Origin: Fomes fomentarius
Taxonomy: Eukaryota; Basidiomycota; Agaricomycetes; Polyporales; Polyporaceae
DNA length: 64,000 nucleotides
Assembly: GCA_022606135.1 (NCBI GenBank)
Contig: JABYQN010000006.1
Span: 2,480,001-2,544,000 of the forward strand
Direction: 5' to 3'
Positions 1 through 10,619 of this stretch are shown here, piece after piece. Position numbers and translations under genes: made by a program. The notes below the pieces were generated by a model. That model was not told the origin of the DNA, ran no database searches, and saw only the letters and a list, made by a program, of their open reading frames with translations. Each line of letters starts with the position of its first letter. Position 1 is the first letter of the stretch.

Positions 1-369
1 TGGACTGGAGGATGGAGATGGAGAATGTTGCCGTTTTTCCTGTGCCGGATTGTGCCTGCGCAATGACATCGCGTCCTTGAATGATGGGTAGAATGGCACG
101 CTGCTGAATAGCAGACGGCTTTTCGAAGTCTTCATAGGCAGACGTTAGCTCAAGTAATCCATTCCACAGTATGAATCGACGCACTGTACGCGTAGATGCC
201 GCGCAAGAGGTCCTCCTTCAAGCCTAGGTCATCGAAGGTTGAGACCACCGGTACCGCCTCAGAAGACTCAAATACGAGTTTCTATGCAGACCAGCAGCGT
301 ATGAGCATCCTTTCACATTCCAGGAGGTGTATGGACGCTCACTTCGTCACCGGGGTTGATGCCAGACAT
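1..369 (-). CDS. FAL1: ATP-dependent RNA helicase FAL1 / eIF4A-III (5' part, runs off the left edge)
   Basis: DEAD-box helicase of the eIF4A-III group. In yeast Fal1 acts in 18S rRNA maturation; in most eukaryotes eIF4A3 is the ATPase core of the exon junction complex. Three exons are visible: 343-369 (MSGINPGDE), 185-281 and 1-129. The joined product shows the isolation-type motif [18 protein letters not shown], the Q motif [12 protein letters not shown] and motif [11 protein letters not shown] (Walker A). The family's remaining motifs (DEAD, SAT, HRIGR) lie beyond the window edge. The introns (282-342 and 130-184) are short and keep the frame (phases 0 and 1). The start lies 151 bp from the start of the divergently transcribed SF3A3 gene, so the two share a promoter region. 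The N-terminus before the Q motif is short, as expected for this family. FAL1 rather than eIF4A1 is favoured by the LLRGIYAY and [12 protein letters not shown] wording; the partial length keeps some doubt. Confidence 0.88.
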
Positions 370-520
370 AGTGGAGGAGATGGTGAAGAGAGAGAACAAG
401 ATCGGAGTTCAAAATCTTGAACGCTCTTGCAGGCGGGGATGGTTGAGCGCCCAGTGCGTCTGCCCCTGGTCCTCCTCTGAGTCCTCAGTCTCAACCGCCT
501 CTTGTCTGTGCTTGTCTACG
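370..520. promoter_or_regulatory. Bidirectional promoter FAL1 / SF3A3
   Basis: These 151 bp separate two divergent start codons and must hold both core promoters and 5' UTRs. No clear TATA box is seen; pyrimidine-rich CCTC/CTCTTG stretches occur, as is common in fungal housekeeping promoters. Shared control of two mRNA-processing genes is an inference from the arrangement. Confidence 0.55.
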
Positions 521-2379
521 ATGGATTCTATAATCGAGCTACAACGTCAAACGCACGAGGAGGTCGAACACCTCGAACGTGCTCTGTACACAACTCTGTC
601 CAAGTCTCAGGCGACACACGAAGTACGCCTGCAGAACGAACACAAGGCCTCTCAGCTTCTGGATCGCATTCACTCTCGCGTTGTCACTCTCAGCAACTTA
701 TATGGAGACCAGGATACAAGGAAGGCCGAGATGGACGCGCTCTCCGCGCCTGCGCGACAAGACGACCTCTCTGCATTCTATGGACGACTAGGCAAAATCC
801 AGGAGCACCACGCCAAGTACCCCGATAGCACGGTTGGCGGGTTTGAACTGGAGCTGGCAGCCTTTATGGATGAAGCGGAGGAAATTGATGATGACGAGTA
901 CGAGCAGGACGACCGTGAGTGCCTCACTTTCTTCGCAGTCTGTCAAATGACGAGCAAGCGCGACCTCAGCTATGTCCCTATTGTTCTCCGGGGAAGAGGG
1001 ATATGGAAAGTACCTCGACCTTTATGCTAACCATACGGCGTACAACAATCTCAAGCACATTGGGAAGAGGATTGCGTACTTGCAGTATCTGGACGTCCTA
1101 CTTGCTGCTCAGTCACAATCTGTTCATGCTGAACTTCCCAAAGAATGTCGTTTACATCGAGAGTATGAATTGTAAGTCATGACTGGTGGTCAAAGGGTCT
1201 TCGAACCGCTCACAAGGACGATTTTCAGGTACATCAGGGCTCTTCATGCCTACCTCGTGTCTTTCACCAAACGGTCACAACCGCTTGTTGACGTAGAGAC
1301 CCAACAGCGTGAAGCAGAGGAGCAGTTCACTAAGTCTTGGGAATCTGGAGAGCTGGTGGAAGAGTGGCAGGATTCTCGACAGTCCAAGGCACCTGCAACC
1401 GAGAATGGAGAGGCTGGCATCTGGTGTGCGGCATGTACGTATGCACTATATATCTCTGTAAATGCTCGCTGAGATGCAATTCAGGCCAAAAGATGTACTC
1501 TAAGCAAACTGTCTACGACGCGCATCTCACTTCCAAAAAGCACATCAAGGCCGCGCAAAAGCAGGCAACCTCCGACGCGCCTCCAGCCAACCCGAATGGT
1601 CCTCCACCTGCCAGTGGCGCGCAAGCAAATGCCAACGGCGAATCTCTTACACCCTCGGACAAAAACCGGCATCGCACAGCTGCGTTCCTAACGCACCTCA
1701 CCACCCAGCTTCTCCGCGCTCTTGCCCCCGCACTGAATGAGACCAAGTCCAATGTCGAGCGTCGGTTCTCCCTCACCGCTCGCGAGCGTGAGCAGGAGCT
1801 GCTCGAGCAAGCAAAGAAGAAGCCACCTCCCACAGCCAAGACCAACGCGGATGGCGAGAACGCCGAGGAAGAAGAGGAGGAGGAGCGCATATACAACCCG
1901 CTCAAGCTCCCACTTGGGTGGGACGGCAAGCCGATCCCCTATTGGTTGTACAAGCTGCATGGTTTGGGTGTCGAGTACCGTTGCGAGATCTGCTCAGACC
2001 ATGTGTACATGGGTAGGAAGAATTTCGACCGACACTTCCAGGTTCGTGTACGGCTCCATCAAGAAGAGGTTCACGGCTGATCTATCATTCACAGGAATCG
2101 AGGCATGCATTCGGGATGCGGGCCCTGGGCCTACCGAATACGAAGCACTTCCACGAAATCACCCGTATAGAGGATGCGCTCGCACGTAAGTGTCCTCCCC
2201 GATCATGCTTTCTATGCAGCAAGCTGAGCCATCGCGCTTCCCCAGTGGCAGAGAAACTCAAGCGGGAAGGTCGGACCGAGATATTCGAGCAGGAGACTAT
2301 GGAAGAGCTTGAGGATGAAGAAGGCAACGTCTACAACCGCAAAACATACGAAGATCTTAAGAAGCAGGGTCTCATTTAG
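521..2379 (+). CDS. SF3A3: Splicing factor 3A subunit 3 (SF3a60 / Prp9)
   Basis: Core protein of the U2 snRNP; with SF3A1 and SF3A2 it forms SF3a, needed for branch-site recognition and pre-spliceosome assembly in the nucleus. About 490 residues after removal of short introns (near 914-987, 1170-1230, 1434-1483, 2040-2095 and 2187-2246). The N-terminus (MDSIIELQRQTHEEVEHLER) matches the PRP9_N region. A central segment contains YLDLYANHTAYNNLK. A first C2H2 finger reads WCAACGQKMYSKQTVYDAHL, followed by an Ala/Pro linker and an acidic stretch. The C-terminal matrin-type zinc finger reads YRCEICSDHVYMGRKNFDRH and continues as FGMRALGLPNTKHFHEIT, a hallmark of the family. The protein ends NRKTYEDLKKQGLI, which is also characteristic. 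The start is the first ATG giving the conserved N-terminus. Order, length and motifs fit the family, and nothing looks broken. Confidence 0.95.
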
Positions 2380-2496
2380 TCAGCTGCGCACCTTGATGCT
2401 GTTCTTCCGTATGTATCCGCCCTTCGCTATTCTGCAACTGTACAATGCGAGGTGTATTGTGTAATCTACATACGTGGTCGTCGTTCTATCCTACGA

Positions 2497-5400
2497 CTAT
2501 GAATCTATCGTATCTGATGTTGGCTGGTTCGCTCTTACAGGCGGAGGCGGTGGGGGTCTGCGGTGTGTTGTTGTAGTTTGCGCTGGCGTAATTGGAGCTT
2601 GCAGCGAGAGTGCGTGATACAGTTCCTCTTCGGATGACGAGGGCGACGATGACAGGGAAGACTCGCTCGAAGAGTCGAAAGGGTTCGAGCTGCGTGGGTG
2701 CGAGCCGCTCCTCTTCCGGACAGGAACGACAATCCCGTTTGGATGATCTGTGTTCGCTTCACGAGTGAGAGAACGTTGTTCTTCATGAGTGTATGGCCTA
2801 CCTAGATCGTCCCACCAGGTTGCCTCGTCGGAACTTGGAGGCGGAACTGAGTTCATGGGGATTGGGTTTAGCATCTCTGAGCACGCTGTATAATATGTAC
2901 GTACGATCGTTCTCTTCGGGGTTGAATGCGAGACTAGCGAGCTTCTCCTCAAGCTTCTCACCTGGCCTAGTGCTTGTGACGTTCTCAAGCAACAGCTTTT
3001 GGAGTGCGACACGCTTGGCATGGTCTATGATTCTGACCTCTGCCCTGAATAAAGCGAACACTGCATCGTCTTAGTTATGTACTTGAACAAGGGTTGTGAT
3101 CGACTGCAACTCACCTGGCCGATGATCAGAGCACTTCAGCTCAGCGCGAGAGTAGACTGCGAGGTCGAGGTTGCTGCCCTTAAACAAAACGCGGTCTGCA
3201 TATGTTGATCAGTTGCATTTATTGAATGTCATTCACGTTTCTATTACCTGTCCATGCCGGAATTCGCAGCTTCTCGCCAGTGTCATAATTATCGGAGTTG
3301 AGGTCATACTTATATGTTGGCCGGAACAGCAGGGGGCCCTCTTGGAACCCATGGAACACCTCACGGTCGTCCATGGCACGTCTCAGCTGTATGCATCATC
3401 AACTTGGTACAGAGTTACACAGCTCAGGGTGTGCGGGAGTACCTGGTCGGCAGCGAGAAGTGCATCGAAGTCATCCATCAAAGCTAAAGTTCGCACTCGT
3501 TCGTTGTCGAGGTCAATACGGTAATTCGTATCAGCCAACCATATGATGTTCCTGTATGGCTTAGTTTATTCAGTGAGCCCACCTATACACACTTGCGCTA
3601 CTTACTGATGACTGTCAATGGTCTTGCCCTTGAGGAAGTGAAGGCCGTTGACTATGGTCCTGTGATCCGCATTCCGCTCTGACACGTTAGAATGCCCTGC
3701 GGCAAGATGCGCGGTGATAAAGCAGAAGGTGGTGTCGTAGTACTCCAGCCTGATCCCAACTGCACCCTTGTTTCCAGACATCCCACGCAGACCGGTCTAT
3801 GTGCATCATGAATGAGTTATCGCACACAGCGAAGACGTTGCATATTTACTTTGTGCGAAGCTGCTTCGACGCTACGAATGACTCCCGTAAGCTCCTTCTT
3901 GACAAGGACTAGGAGAGCCGTCCCAACCAGCTGATGTACGAGTTATGAACGACTTCGAATGTTGAGGGGGTTCTGACTCGCCTGATGACTGCGTAGTAGA
4001 ATATAATCATTCTTCTTACTTGGTCTTCGTTCCAAGGTATCGATGATTTTGGCTTCCCATACACGTCTGCCGGGTTCAATAAGCAACGACACTGATTACA
4101 GGGGCCAGACATACTTCTTCTCTGGATCGGTTTGCACGATCTGTTGCGCCGTGAGAGGGACTATCTCTTGGAATCCAAGAGCAAAGATATCGGGCCTATT
4201 GTGTACCATTGGTACTTAGAAGAGGACAAGACACAGTGTTCATGTCACGCACTCTGGCGCGTCTGGAATCCTCAGTGGTCAGCATGGAAGTTTGGAGCAT
4301 GATAGTGTTTGACGTACTAGGTCGAGGGAATAACCAAGGCAGAAGGGACTCCGAAGAAGGTGGCTGGTATTTGCATTCAATATCGTGAATAACGGAGGGA
4401 GTGATTGTGCTCACCTTCCCATTGAGATTCCAACTACCCACGAAGATAGTGCATTGCTTTGTGGTGGAATATTCTGCGAGCCTAGAAATTAATCAGAAGT
4501 GATCTCTGATGTCTATGGTATACTTGAATTTGTACCTATTCTCCAGCGCGGCGCGAACGGAGTCGTGTATGGGGTCAAAAATAGTCACTTGACGTTGTGT
4601 GGCGAGATTTCCCTTATAAGCGGTGGAGTTGAGTTCTGAACATGGAGAAACGTTGCATTACTTACCACGAACATGTCGATGGCGATCTGCTTCCCCTTGT
4701 CCTGGAAGTTGTTGATGTATGCACGGGAAACGCTCTTGGTCGCGTCCGACAATACTCCGGCCAACGTCCGCTTCCCACTACGAGTAAAGCTGGTGTTGAG
4801 AGCGCCAGTCCCCGCATATATGCGGGACAGTGCATCGCCGTTCTCTGCCCAGAGCTCCCCATGATTGGACCATAGCGACCCTGACTGTATCCATTCACGT
4901 CGGATATGCATAAGGTACTGTTCAAGCGCTGTTCGCGAGAGAATATCCTGAACGAAGTTTGTCCGATCGAGGCTGCAGAATGTCAATATTGGACGAACTT
5001 GATGTGCACGGCCGAGACGTACCAGTCAAGACAGTTCGTACGGAAGACGCCCTTTTGCTCGGTGATTATCTCATTCGTATTGGCGTCAGCCATCGCAAAG
5101 CCAAACCTGTCGATATTGTCGACGACGACCTCGAGACGCCTGAAAGATCGATTCATATCAGTTCACCCCCTCAGAAATATCGGACACGTACCTGACTTCT
5201 TTGAAAACACTCTCGTGTCCACCGTACTTGACTGCGGTATGGAAGTCAAAGTTGGTAATGCCGATCGTGTCCCCCACCGAGTTCCGTGCGATCTGCATAT
5301 GTCGCGCGTATGCGGCCGTAAGAATTGCCTCGTTCTCCTTCGTACCTAACAAGTTGATGGCGTGGACAGCACCGTACTCCTCAACCAACCCAGCAAAGTG

Positions 5401-6675
5401 CCGGTCGAAAGCAGGCTGGGATGCTTGAGGGCGCGTGATTTGGATTCGCTGGCCGAAGGTTTGAAGCCCTTGTTGCTCCCAGAATACTGAAGATACCCAA
5501 TGCCCGGTGATGAAGTGGATGAAAGAGTGAACGAGTGCTGGTGATAGCATTGGCAAAATACATACATGGAACGCTACCCCGAATTTGTACGTAACTATAA
5601 CAGTGCTGGTCTGTGCTGAAGATGGTTTCCGTCTGAAGGAGAGTTAGCATTCGTAGAACAAGGAGAGCATCCGCTTGAGCAGTACCTCAACAAAGTTCGC
5701 ACAATTGCCATCGTCATCAACGCCGCGAGTATTGAATCGCGTTCCGGACCGTTTCCAGCCAAGGCGAGAGATGAGTGACACGGTGGCGACAATGGGGGTG
5801 CCATTGGTCGGAGGTGCCGGCAAAGCAAGCGTACATACGCCAACATATCCTTGGATAGCAAGGACCTGCACTTGCGGATGAGCATTGACAGTCATATTCG
5901 GTGGGATAAACGCACGATAAATTGACACTGGTCCAACTCCGCACGCTCGAGTGCATCTAGCCTTTCACGGAAGTCTAGTAAGCTCTTCACTACGAACTCG
6001 TTCCAAACGAAGCGGTCGTCGTAAATTGCAGCATCCCAAGGTTCATTCCTAGCAAGGCGACGCTGCAGACGAGAAGAAATGTCCCACTGTGGTTCCTGCG
6101 CATAGTAGAACGTGCCGGCTGAGATGATTTTGCGTAGCGGTGCGCATGGATGTTCTGGTGCCGGCGTCGCAGTTCCACTCGACGTATGCTCGCGCATATA
6201 CATATCAGTTTGGTCCCCATATCCGGGGGCAGAGAAACTGGAATCCCCGGTCTGGGAGAGGTCATCCCACGCCGACGAGGTCAAGCAGTAGAATCCAACG
6301 TCGTGAATCTGAACCACAGTTTCTGCAGTCGGCGAGGAAGGTCTTGTGTTCCCTACTTCGGTCGCAGAGACTATAACGGCAAGAAACATATCTAACAACG
6401 AAACGGAGTGGGCAGGAGGCATCGCGGACACGGTCGGGAGACGTACCATTCGCAATTGATATCAACCCAAGACATCCTTTCACGACCCTCGAGGTGAGCT
6501 TCACGGCACTCGACAAGTCCACTTCGCTCTTCGGGAGGAACTCTACGACAGCCTGAGAGGAAGACCCTTGCGTGGCCCGGAAGACCAGAGCTCTTGCCGG
6601 ACAACCACGCCTCTCATCTTGGGAGCTTGTTGCGAGATATAGAGTACGTGGGTTGTCGCTCAAGTAAAGATGCAT
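2497..6675 (-). CDS. Synaptojanin-type inositol 5-phosphatase with Sac1 domain (Inp51/52/53-like)
   Basis: Two-domain phosphoinositide phosphatase. The Sac domain removes phosphates from PI3P, PI4P or PI(3,5)P2, and the 5-phosphatase domain hydrolyses PI(4,5)P2; yeast Inp51-53 act in endocytosis, actin organisation and TGN traffic. The start chosen at 6675 gives [18 protein letters not shown], matching family N-termini. The Sac catalytic CX5R motif is intact: exons join as RTNCLDCLDRTN across the 50-nt intron 4973-5022. The 5-phosphatase domain begins at WNLNGKV (about 4430) and shows [32 protein letters not shown], a [11 protein letters not shown] segment and the terminal CSDHRP motif. The C-terminus is a Ser/Pro-rich tail with a PPPPPP run, typical of SH3-binding tails in synaptojanins. 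More than ten short introns interrupt the gene. I cannot tell which yeast paralogue it corresponds to; catalytic residues of both domains appear intact. Confidence 0.93.
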
Positions 6676-7044
6676 GGCCCAGAAGCACGATTCACGAGTA
6701 AAGGTGTGTCGGCGTTCCAGCGAAGGCACAGGGAGAGAACAGGTGCTTGGTGCTAGTCAGTGGATGAACTACGTGCAGGGCGAAGGGTAGTCACAAGCAA
6801 GGGTGCCGACTACGTCAAGGACATGGATGTGGGGAGATCGATGGGTCGGAGTTGGCCTCAGAACCGCGAGCACTGAAACAGAGCAGAGTCCTATTGACAT
6901 GGCTGTGTTCCTTTGTGCATTCTATATGTATGTATACGTGAGGTTTAACGTCATCGAGGCACCCAAGTCAAAGGCAAGAATAATTTACATGAAGCCCAAA
7001 TGACACCACGAATCGTCTCGAGTTCTATGAAGGAGTCGATGAGC
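6676..7044. other. Intergenic: synaptojanin promoter / Svp26 3' region
   Basis: These 369 bp lie between the start of the synaptojanin-like gene and the stop of the Svp26-like gene. No coding signal is visible. The part next to 6675 presumably holds the synaptojanin promoter. Confidence 0.5.
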
Positions 7045-8235
7045 CTAAAACTCTCGCCATCCATCACTACTACTCGTCGTGCTAGTACGTTGTGCGCTCG
7101 CTGCCCTCCTCATCTCCAGCCTACTCCCGCCTGATCCCTCTCTTGGCGTTTCATCTGTCGACCGCCGAGGCGGAGGGCCTAAGCTGAAGTTTGATGGCGA
7201 TCCTGGGCGGTAGATGTCGCTAGACACGCGACGAGGCACTAGCAAGGGCGACGGCATTCCATTCAGCGCCGGCACTGGGCCAAAGCCTGGCGAGATCGGT
7301 GGTTGTGGGGAAGGCGAGCGCGGGGCGATAATTCCCTCTGAGGTGTCCTTTCGACGCATGCGTGGTCCCATCCGGGAGAATGGGAATGAGTCCACTGGAA
7401 GTACGTCGAACAGAGCCTTGAAGAGAGACGTGCGCGACCTGCTGGCGGACACCTTAGTCGGCGACGAGGGTTGACTACCTGTCCCTCCTGCGAGTATGTG
7501 TGAATAGTGCGTGACAAGGTAAGGGCAAGTGGTACACACCGGCATTCACAGGAAGCGCATTGTCATTCGCGCTCAAGCTGAGGAACAAGAAGAGCGGCGC
7601 GAGCCATACACAAACGCCAAAGAACGTAGTGATATCTCCGAAGTTGGGTACGGCGTGAGGAAGGGGCGGTCCACGATACGATCTGTGGGCTCTATGCCGT
7701 ACTTCCTGAGTGAGTTGTGCGAAGTAGAAGAACCACAGGAAGTGATCCAGCACGACAAGGACACACGAGCCAATGAAACTGAGCGAGGTCAAGGAGATGA
7801 ACGGCCAGCTTGGGGTGAAATTCTGGAGGTAGACGATGTGGCAGAACACCGAGAATAGGATGTGCTTGAGGGGAAGAGAGTCATAGATATATAATAGGAA
7901 GTGTACTAGGATGATGACCTGCTGTCGCAATGAAAATGTGATCCGTTGTTCATGAAGCTGGGCACTCACATATATGCCCCTCCTTCCTACTATTTTCGCT
8001 AGACGCGAATGCTCCTCGATCAGCTCGGAGATCCACAGCAAGCCGCTCGCTGCACAGATGGGACACGTAGAGAGTTAGGACGCGTCCAGGATGATATGGG
8101 ATGGTTGCTCACCGAGCGACAGAGTCACAAATACAAACGCTGAGACTGCACCAGCGTAGCTGTGGAACTTCATCAGTATGATACTTCGAGACAGGCGTGT
8201 CCTGTAACATACCTGAGGAGATGCAGTAAGGTCAT
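7045..8235 (-). CDS. SVP26: Svp26/TEX261 family COPII cargo adaptor (Erv26)
   Basis: Multi-pass membrane protein that in yeast sorts type II membrane proteins (glycosyltransferases, alkaline phosphatase) into COPII vesicles and cycles between ER and Golgi. The first exon is only 23 nt (8213-8235, MTLLHLL) and joins to SYAGAVSAFVFVTLSL and then to ASGLLWISELIEEHSRLAK. Further exons give DSLPLKHILFSVFCHIVYLQ, a TM helix SFIGSCVLVVLDHFLWFFYF, and FGDITTFFGVCVWLAPLFLF followed by LSLSANDNALP. These segments match the family in order, with four predicted TM helices. The last exon adds a hydrophilic tail of about 145 residues rich in Ser/Pro/Arg (GTGSQPSSPTKVSASRSRTS onward), much longer than the yeast tail and common in basidiomycete homologues. 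The stop at 7045-7047 follows GWREF. At least four introns. Confident on family; the exact N-terminus rests on the small first exon. Confidence 0.9.
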
Positions 8236-8760
8236 GGTCAATGTCCAGCGTGCCCAGCACTTCGGCGTGGGTGTAGACGGCGAGAGTCAAATTTGGCGCG
8301 CTATGTAAACCTGGGTGACATGCAGAAAAAACAAGAGAAGCAAGATGCAGAAAGATGCAGACACGTCGGCAGTAAGAGTTGTGGCAGATGATGTAAGCGC
8401 TCGAGTGCAAGCAAAAGTTGCATATCTCGGCAATACAAGCTCGGTGCTCAATGAGTGCTCAACAGCGCGCGCATATTAGTGCGATCTCCAAATGAGCCAC
8501 AATATGTATAGGGAAAGCAGTAGATACAGCATAGGATATCAGGTAGGCCGACCAGTTCCGTGACATCTTGTAGTAGTACAACAGAGAGCACGAGTAGCAG
8601 ATGTGTGTTAGCGAATGCATGCAGCGAACATAAACGGAAAGCAACACCATAGAGGTGGACAAATATAAAGGCTCGTAAACCTAAACTATGGTCTGTCATA
8701 CGTGTCAGTCTAACACTCGCACATAGTCAACCGGGGTAGTCAACCAAAACACACCTACTA
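8236..8760. other. Intergenic: promoter of Svp26-like gene
   Basis: 525 bp between the Svp26-like start and the stop of the DUF6534 gene, both on the minus strand. Only short unconserved reading frames occur. The proximal ~200 bp are presumably promoter and 5' UTR; nothing else is recognised. Confidence 0.45.
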
Positions 8761-10619
8761 CTAGACGGGCTCATAGGACTCGCGACGTGACACCAGCTCT
8801 GTCACCAAACGCGTCACCTCCGTATTCAACTGAGAGGGAGTGGATGGGAGGCCCGTATGCACATCGTCCAAGCGCACTGCCGTGGTTAAGATCGGAGAGA
8901 GGCGCCTCGCATTCTGCGTTGTTCGCATCGCGAGGTCTTTCTCGGCATTAAGCACTCCGAGAAGCGAGCAGGTGTGCACTGTTCAGCTGAAAGTCAGCCT
9001 CTGTCTCGAGGTAACGGCACACAAAGTGGACTTGCGCTTAGCGAGCACCCAGTACGTAGCAAGGTAGAGATACGTGCTCGGTAATGTGAGCCACTGTGCA
9101 CCACTGTGTCAGCGATAAACGAGCTGAGGAAGAGTGACAATACTCACAAAGGCCAGTGATAAGGTGTTTAATACCCTACCATCCATCAGCATCGTCTTGT
9201 CATAATCAAGCTGCCAGCCGCACTTACACGGCAAGGATGCCGGTATTGACTTTGTATATAATGATTGTTCTAACAATCCTATCGAGGCTATAGCATAGAC
9301 ATCAGTCTCATGAAACTTTCACCGGTAATTTTCTACGCACCGACTCAGCCCCGTATGGAATTTGGCGCACACTTTGACCATTTCAACCGCGATAATTAGG
9401 TCGTTCACGAGCTGCAGCGCATATGCCATATAGAAGCTCCACTGATGAGATCGTAAGTCTAACTAACTGGCAAGCACAGATATCGGACACACACCTGCAG
9501 ATGGTCGTGCAATTGTTTGAATGAATCGAGTTTGAGCCTACGTTGTTCAAAGTTGAGCAACCATCTGTATACACATGGCATGACCTACTGCATCGCGCCG
9601 AAAACTGTCACACTATGGATGAGGTTGGGCCTCGAACCAGCATACATAGTAAGACTCACTGGTTGCCATAACTGCGATGTCGGAGTAGCACACTGAGCAA
9701 CGATGCCAAGAATATTCAGTACAGGACACTCACTCAAGAGCACGAGGGCGAGTACAGTCTATCCGACAATGTAGACTGATCATAAGCAGACCATCTGAGA
9801 AGGAACGGAATTGCTACGGACTACTGCTCCGGCCACTATCATGTTCCTACTGTCTGCGTGAAGTGTCAACACAAGTCCCCGGCACTCAGAAGTAGAAGTA
9901 GATACATACATCTCCATATTTTGTATGCGTATCCTCTAAAGGATAGAGATCCTTAGTATACTGCATAGGTCACCGGTGCACAGGGAGCATACGAACAAGC
10001 GAACGAACGAGTTGCTAATCTCCTGTACGTATATTCAGTATATGCGGTGACGTCGGTCGGAGAGTCGCACTGACCGATATGATCACCATGGCCTGTGACC
10101 CCGTCCGGCCTCTGAATGAGCCTGTCAACCTGTATAGCATTCCAAGCACTTACACCAGACAGCCAAAAACTACGCGCAAAATTGGTTGGGTCGCCGTGAT
10201 ACACGACAGCATACTGAAAGATTGTATACGCGAGAACTATGACGTGTATAGTGTCGAGTATCCTTTCGGTTTGCGATTGTGGGAAGGGTGCGAACATATC
10301 AACAGCAAAGACGTACCATATGGTTATGACCTGGACTCCATTCGAGAAGGGTATTGAGCGGCGTGTCCCGAAGGGACTGATTGGGAAACTCACGAAGCAC
10401 CGCCCCCACACAGTTGTCCACTCCCACTTGTAGCGGCTAAAGTACAGGATAACTTGTCCGGTTGTGACGCCATACAGACTGATGAGCCCGGCCAGAATCA
10501 ATAGTAGGTTCAATATGGACAACGTCACGAGAGAATACTACTCACAACAGCGCAACAAAGGTTCCAGTCAAGGCTGCCTCAACCGTCGCATCAAAGACGC
10601 TTGCTGTGTCAACAGACAT
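8761..10619 (-). CDS. DUF6534-type multi-pass membrane protein
   Basis: Orphan integral membrane protein of the DUF6534 family, which is strongly expanded in Agaricomycetes; function unknown. The start at 10619 gives MSVDTASVFDATVEAALTGT. The following exons can be joined in frame: FLYGVTTGQVILYFSRY; then the microexon 10317-10330; then ILDTIHVIVLAYTIFQYAVV with YHGDP; then WSFYMAYALQLVNDLIIAVE; then RTIIIYKVNTGILAV; then LPSTYLYLATYWVLAK; then LHTCSLLGVLNAEKDL. The last elements correspond to the family's usual TMPHTFIF.AFYFVLSKLY.NSLLATLNAR-type ending. The C-terminal tail is soluble and ends SRRESYEPV. A GC-AG intron (8979-9035) is needed to connect the last two blocks. The exons between about 9500 and 10060 could not be fully resolved, so the gene may still hide a lesion there. 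Confident on family, moderate on the exact model. Confidence 0.72.
8979..9035 (-). other. GC-AG intron in the DUF6534 gene
   Basis: 57-nt intron starting GCAAGT and ending CAG. Removing it joins VLAK to LHTCSLLGVLNAEK in the frame expected for the family. No GT donor nearby preserves this junction. GCAAGT is the usual strong form of the rare GC donor class. Confidence 0.6.

Noticed and set aside
9600..9660. tRNA-like GGTTGGGCCTCGAACC string
   Set aside because: No acceptor, D or anticodon stems could be drawn around it; it lies among DUF6534 exons and introns.
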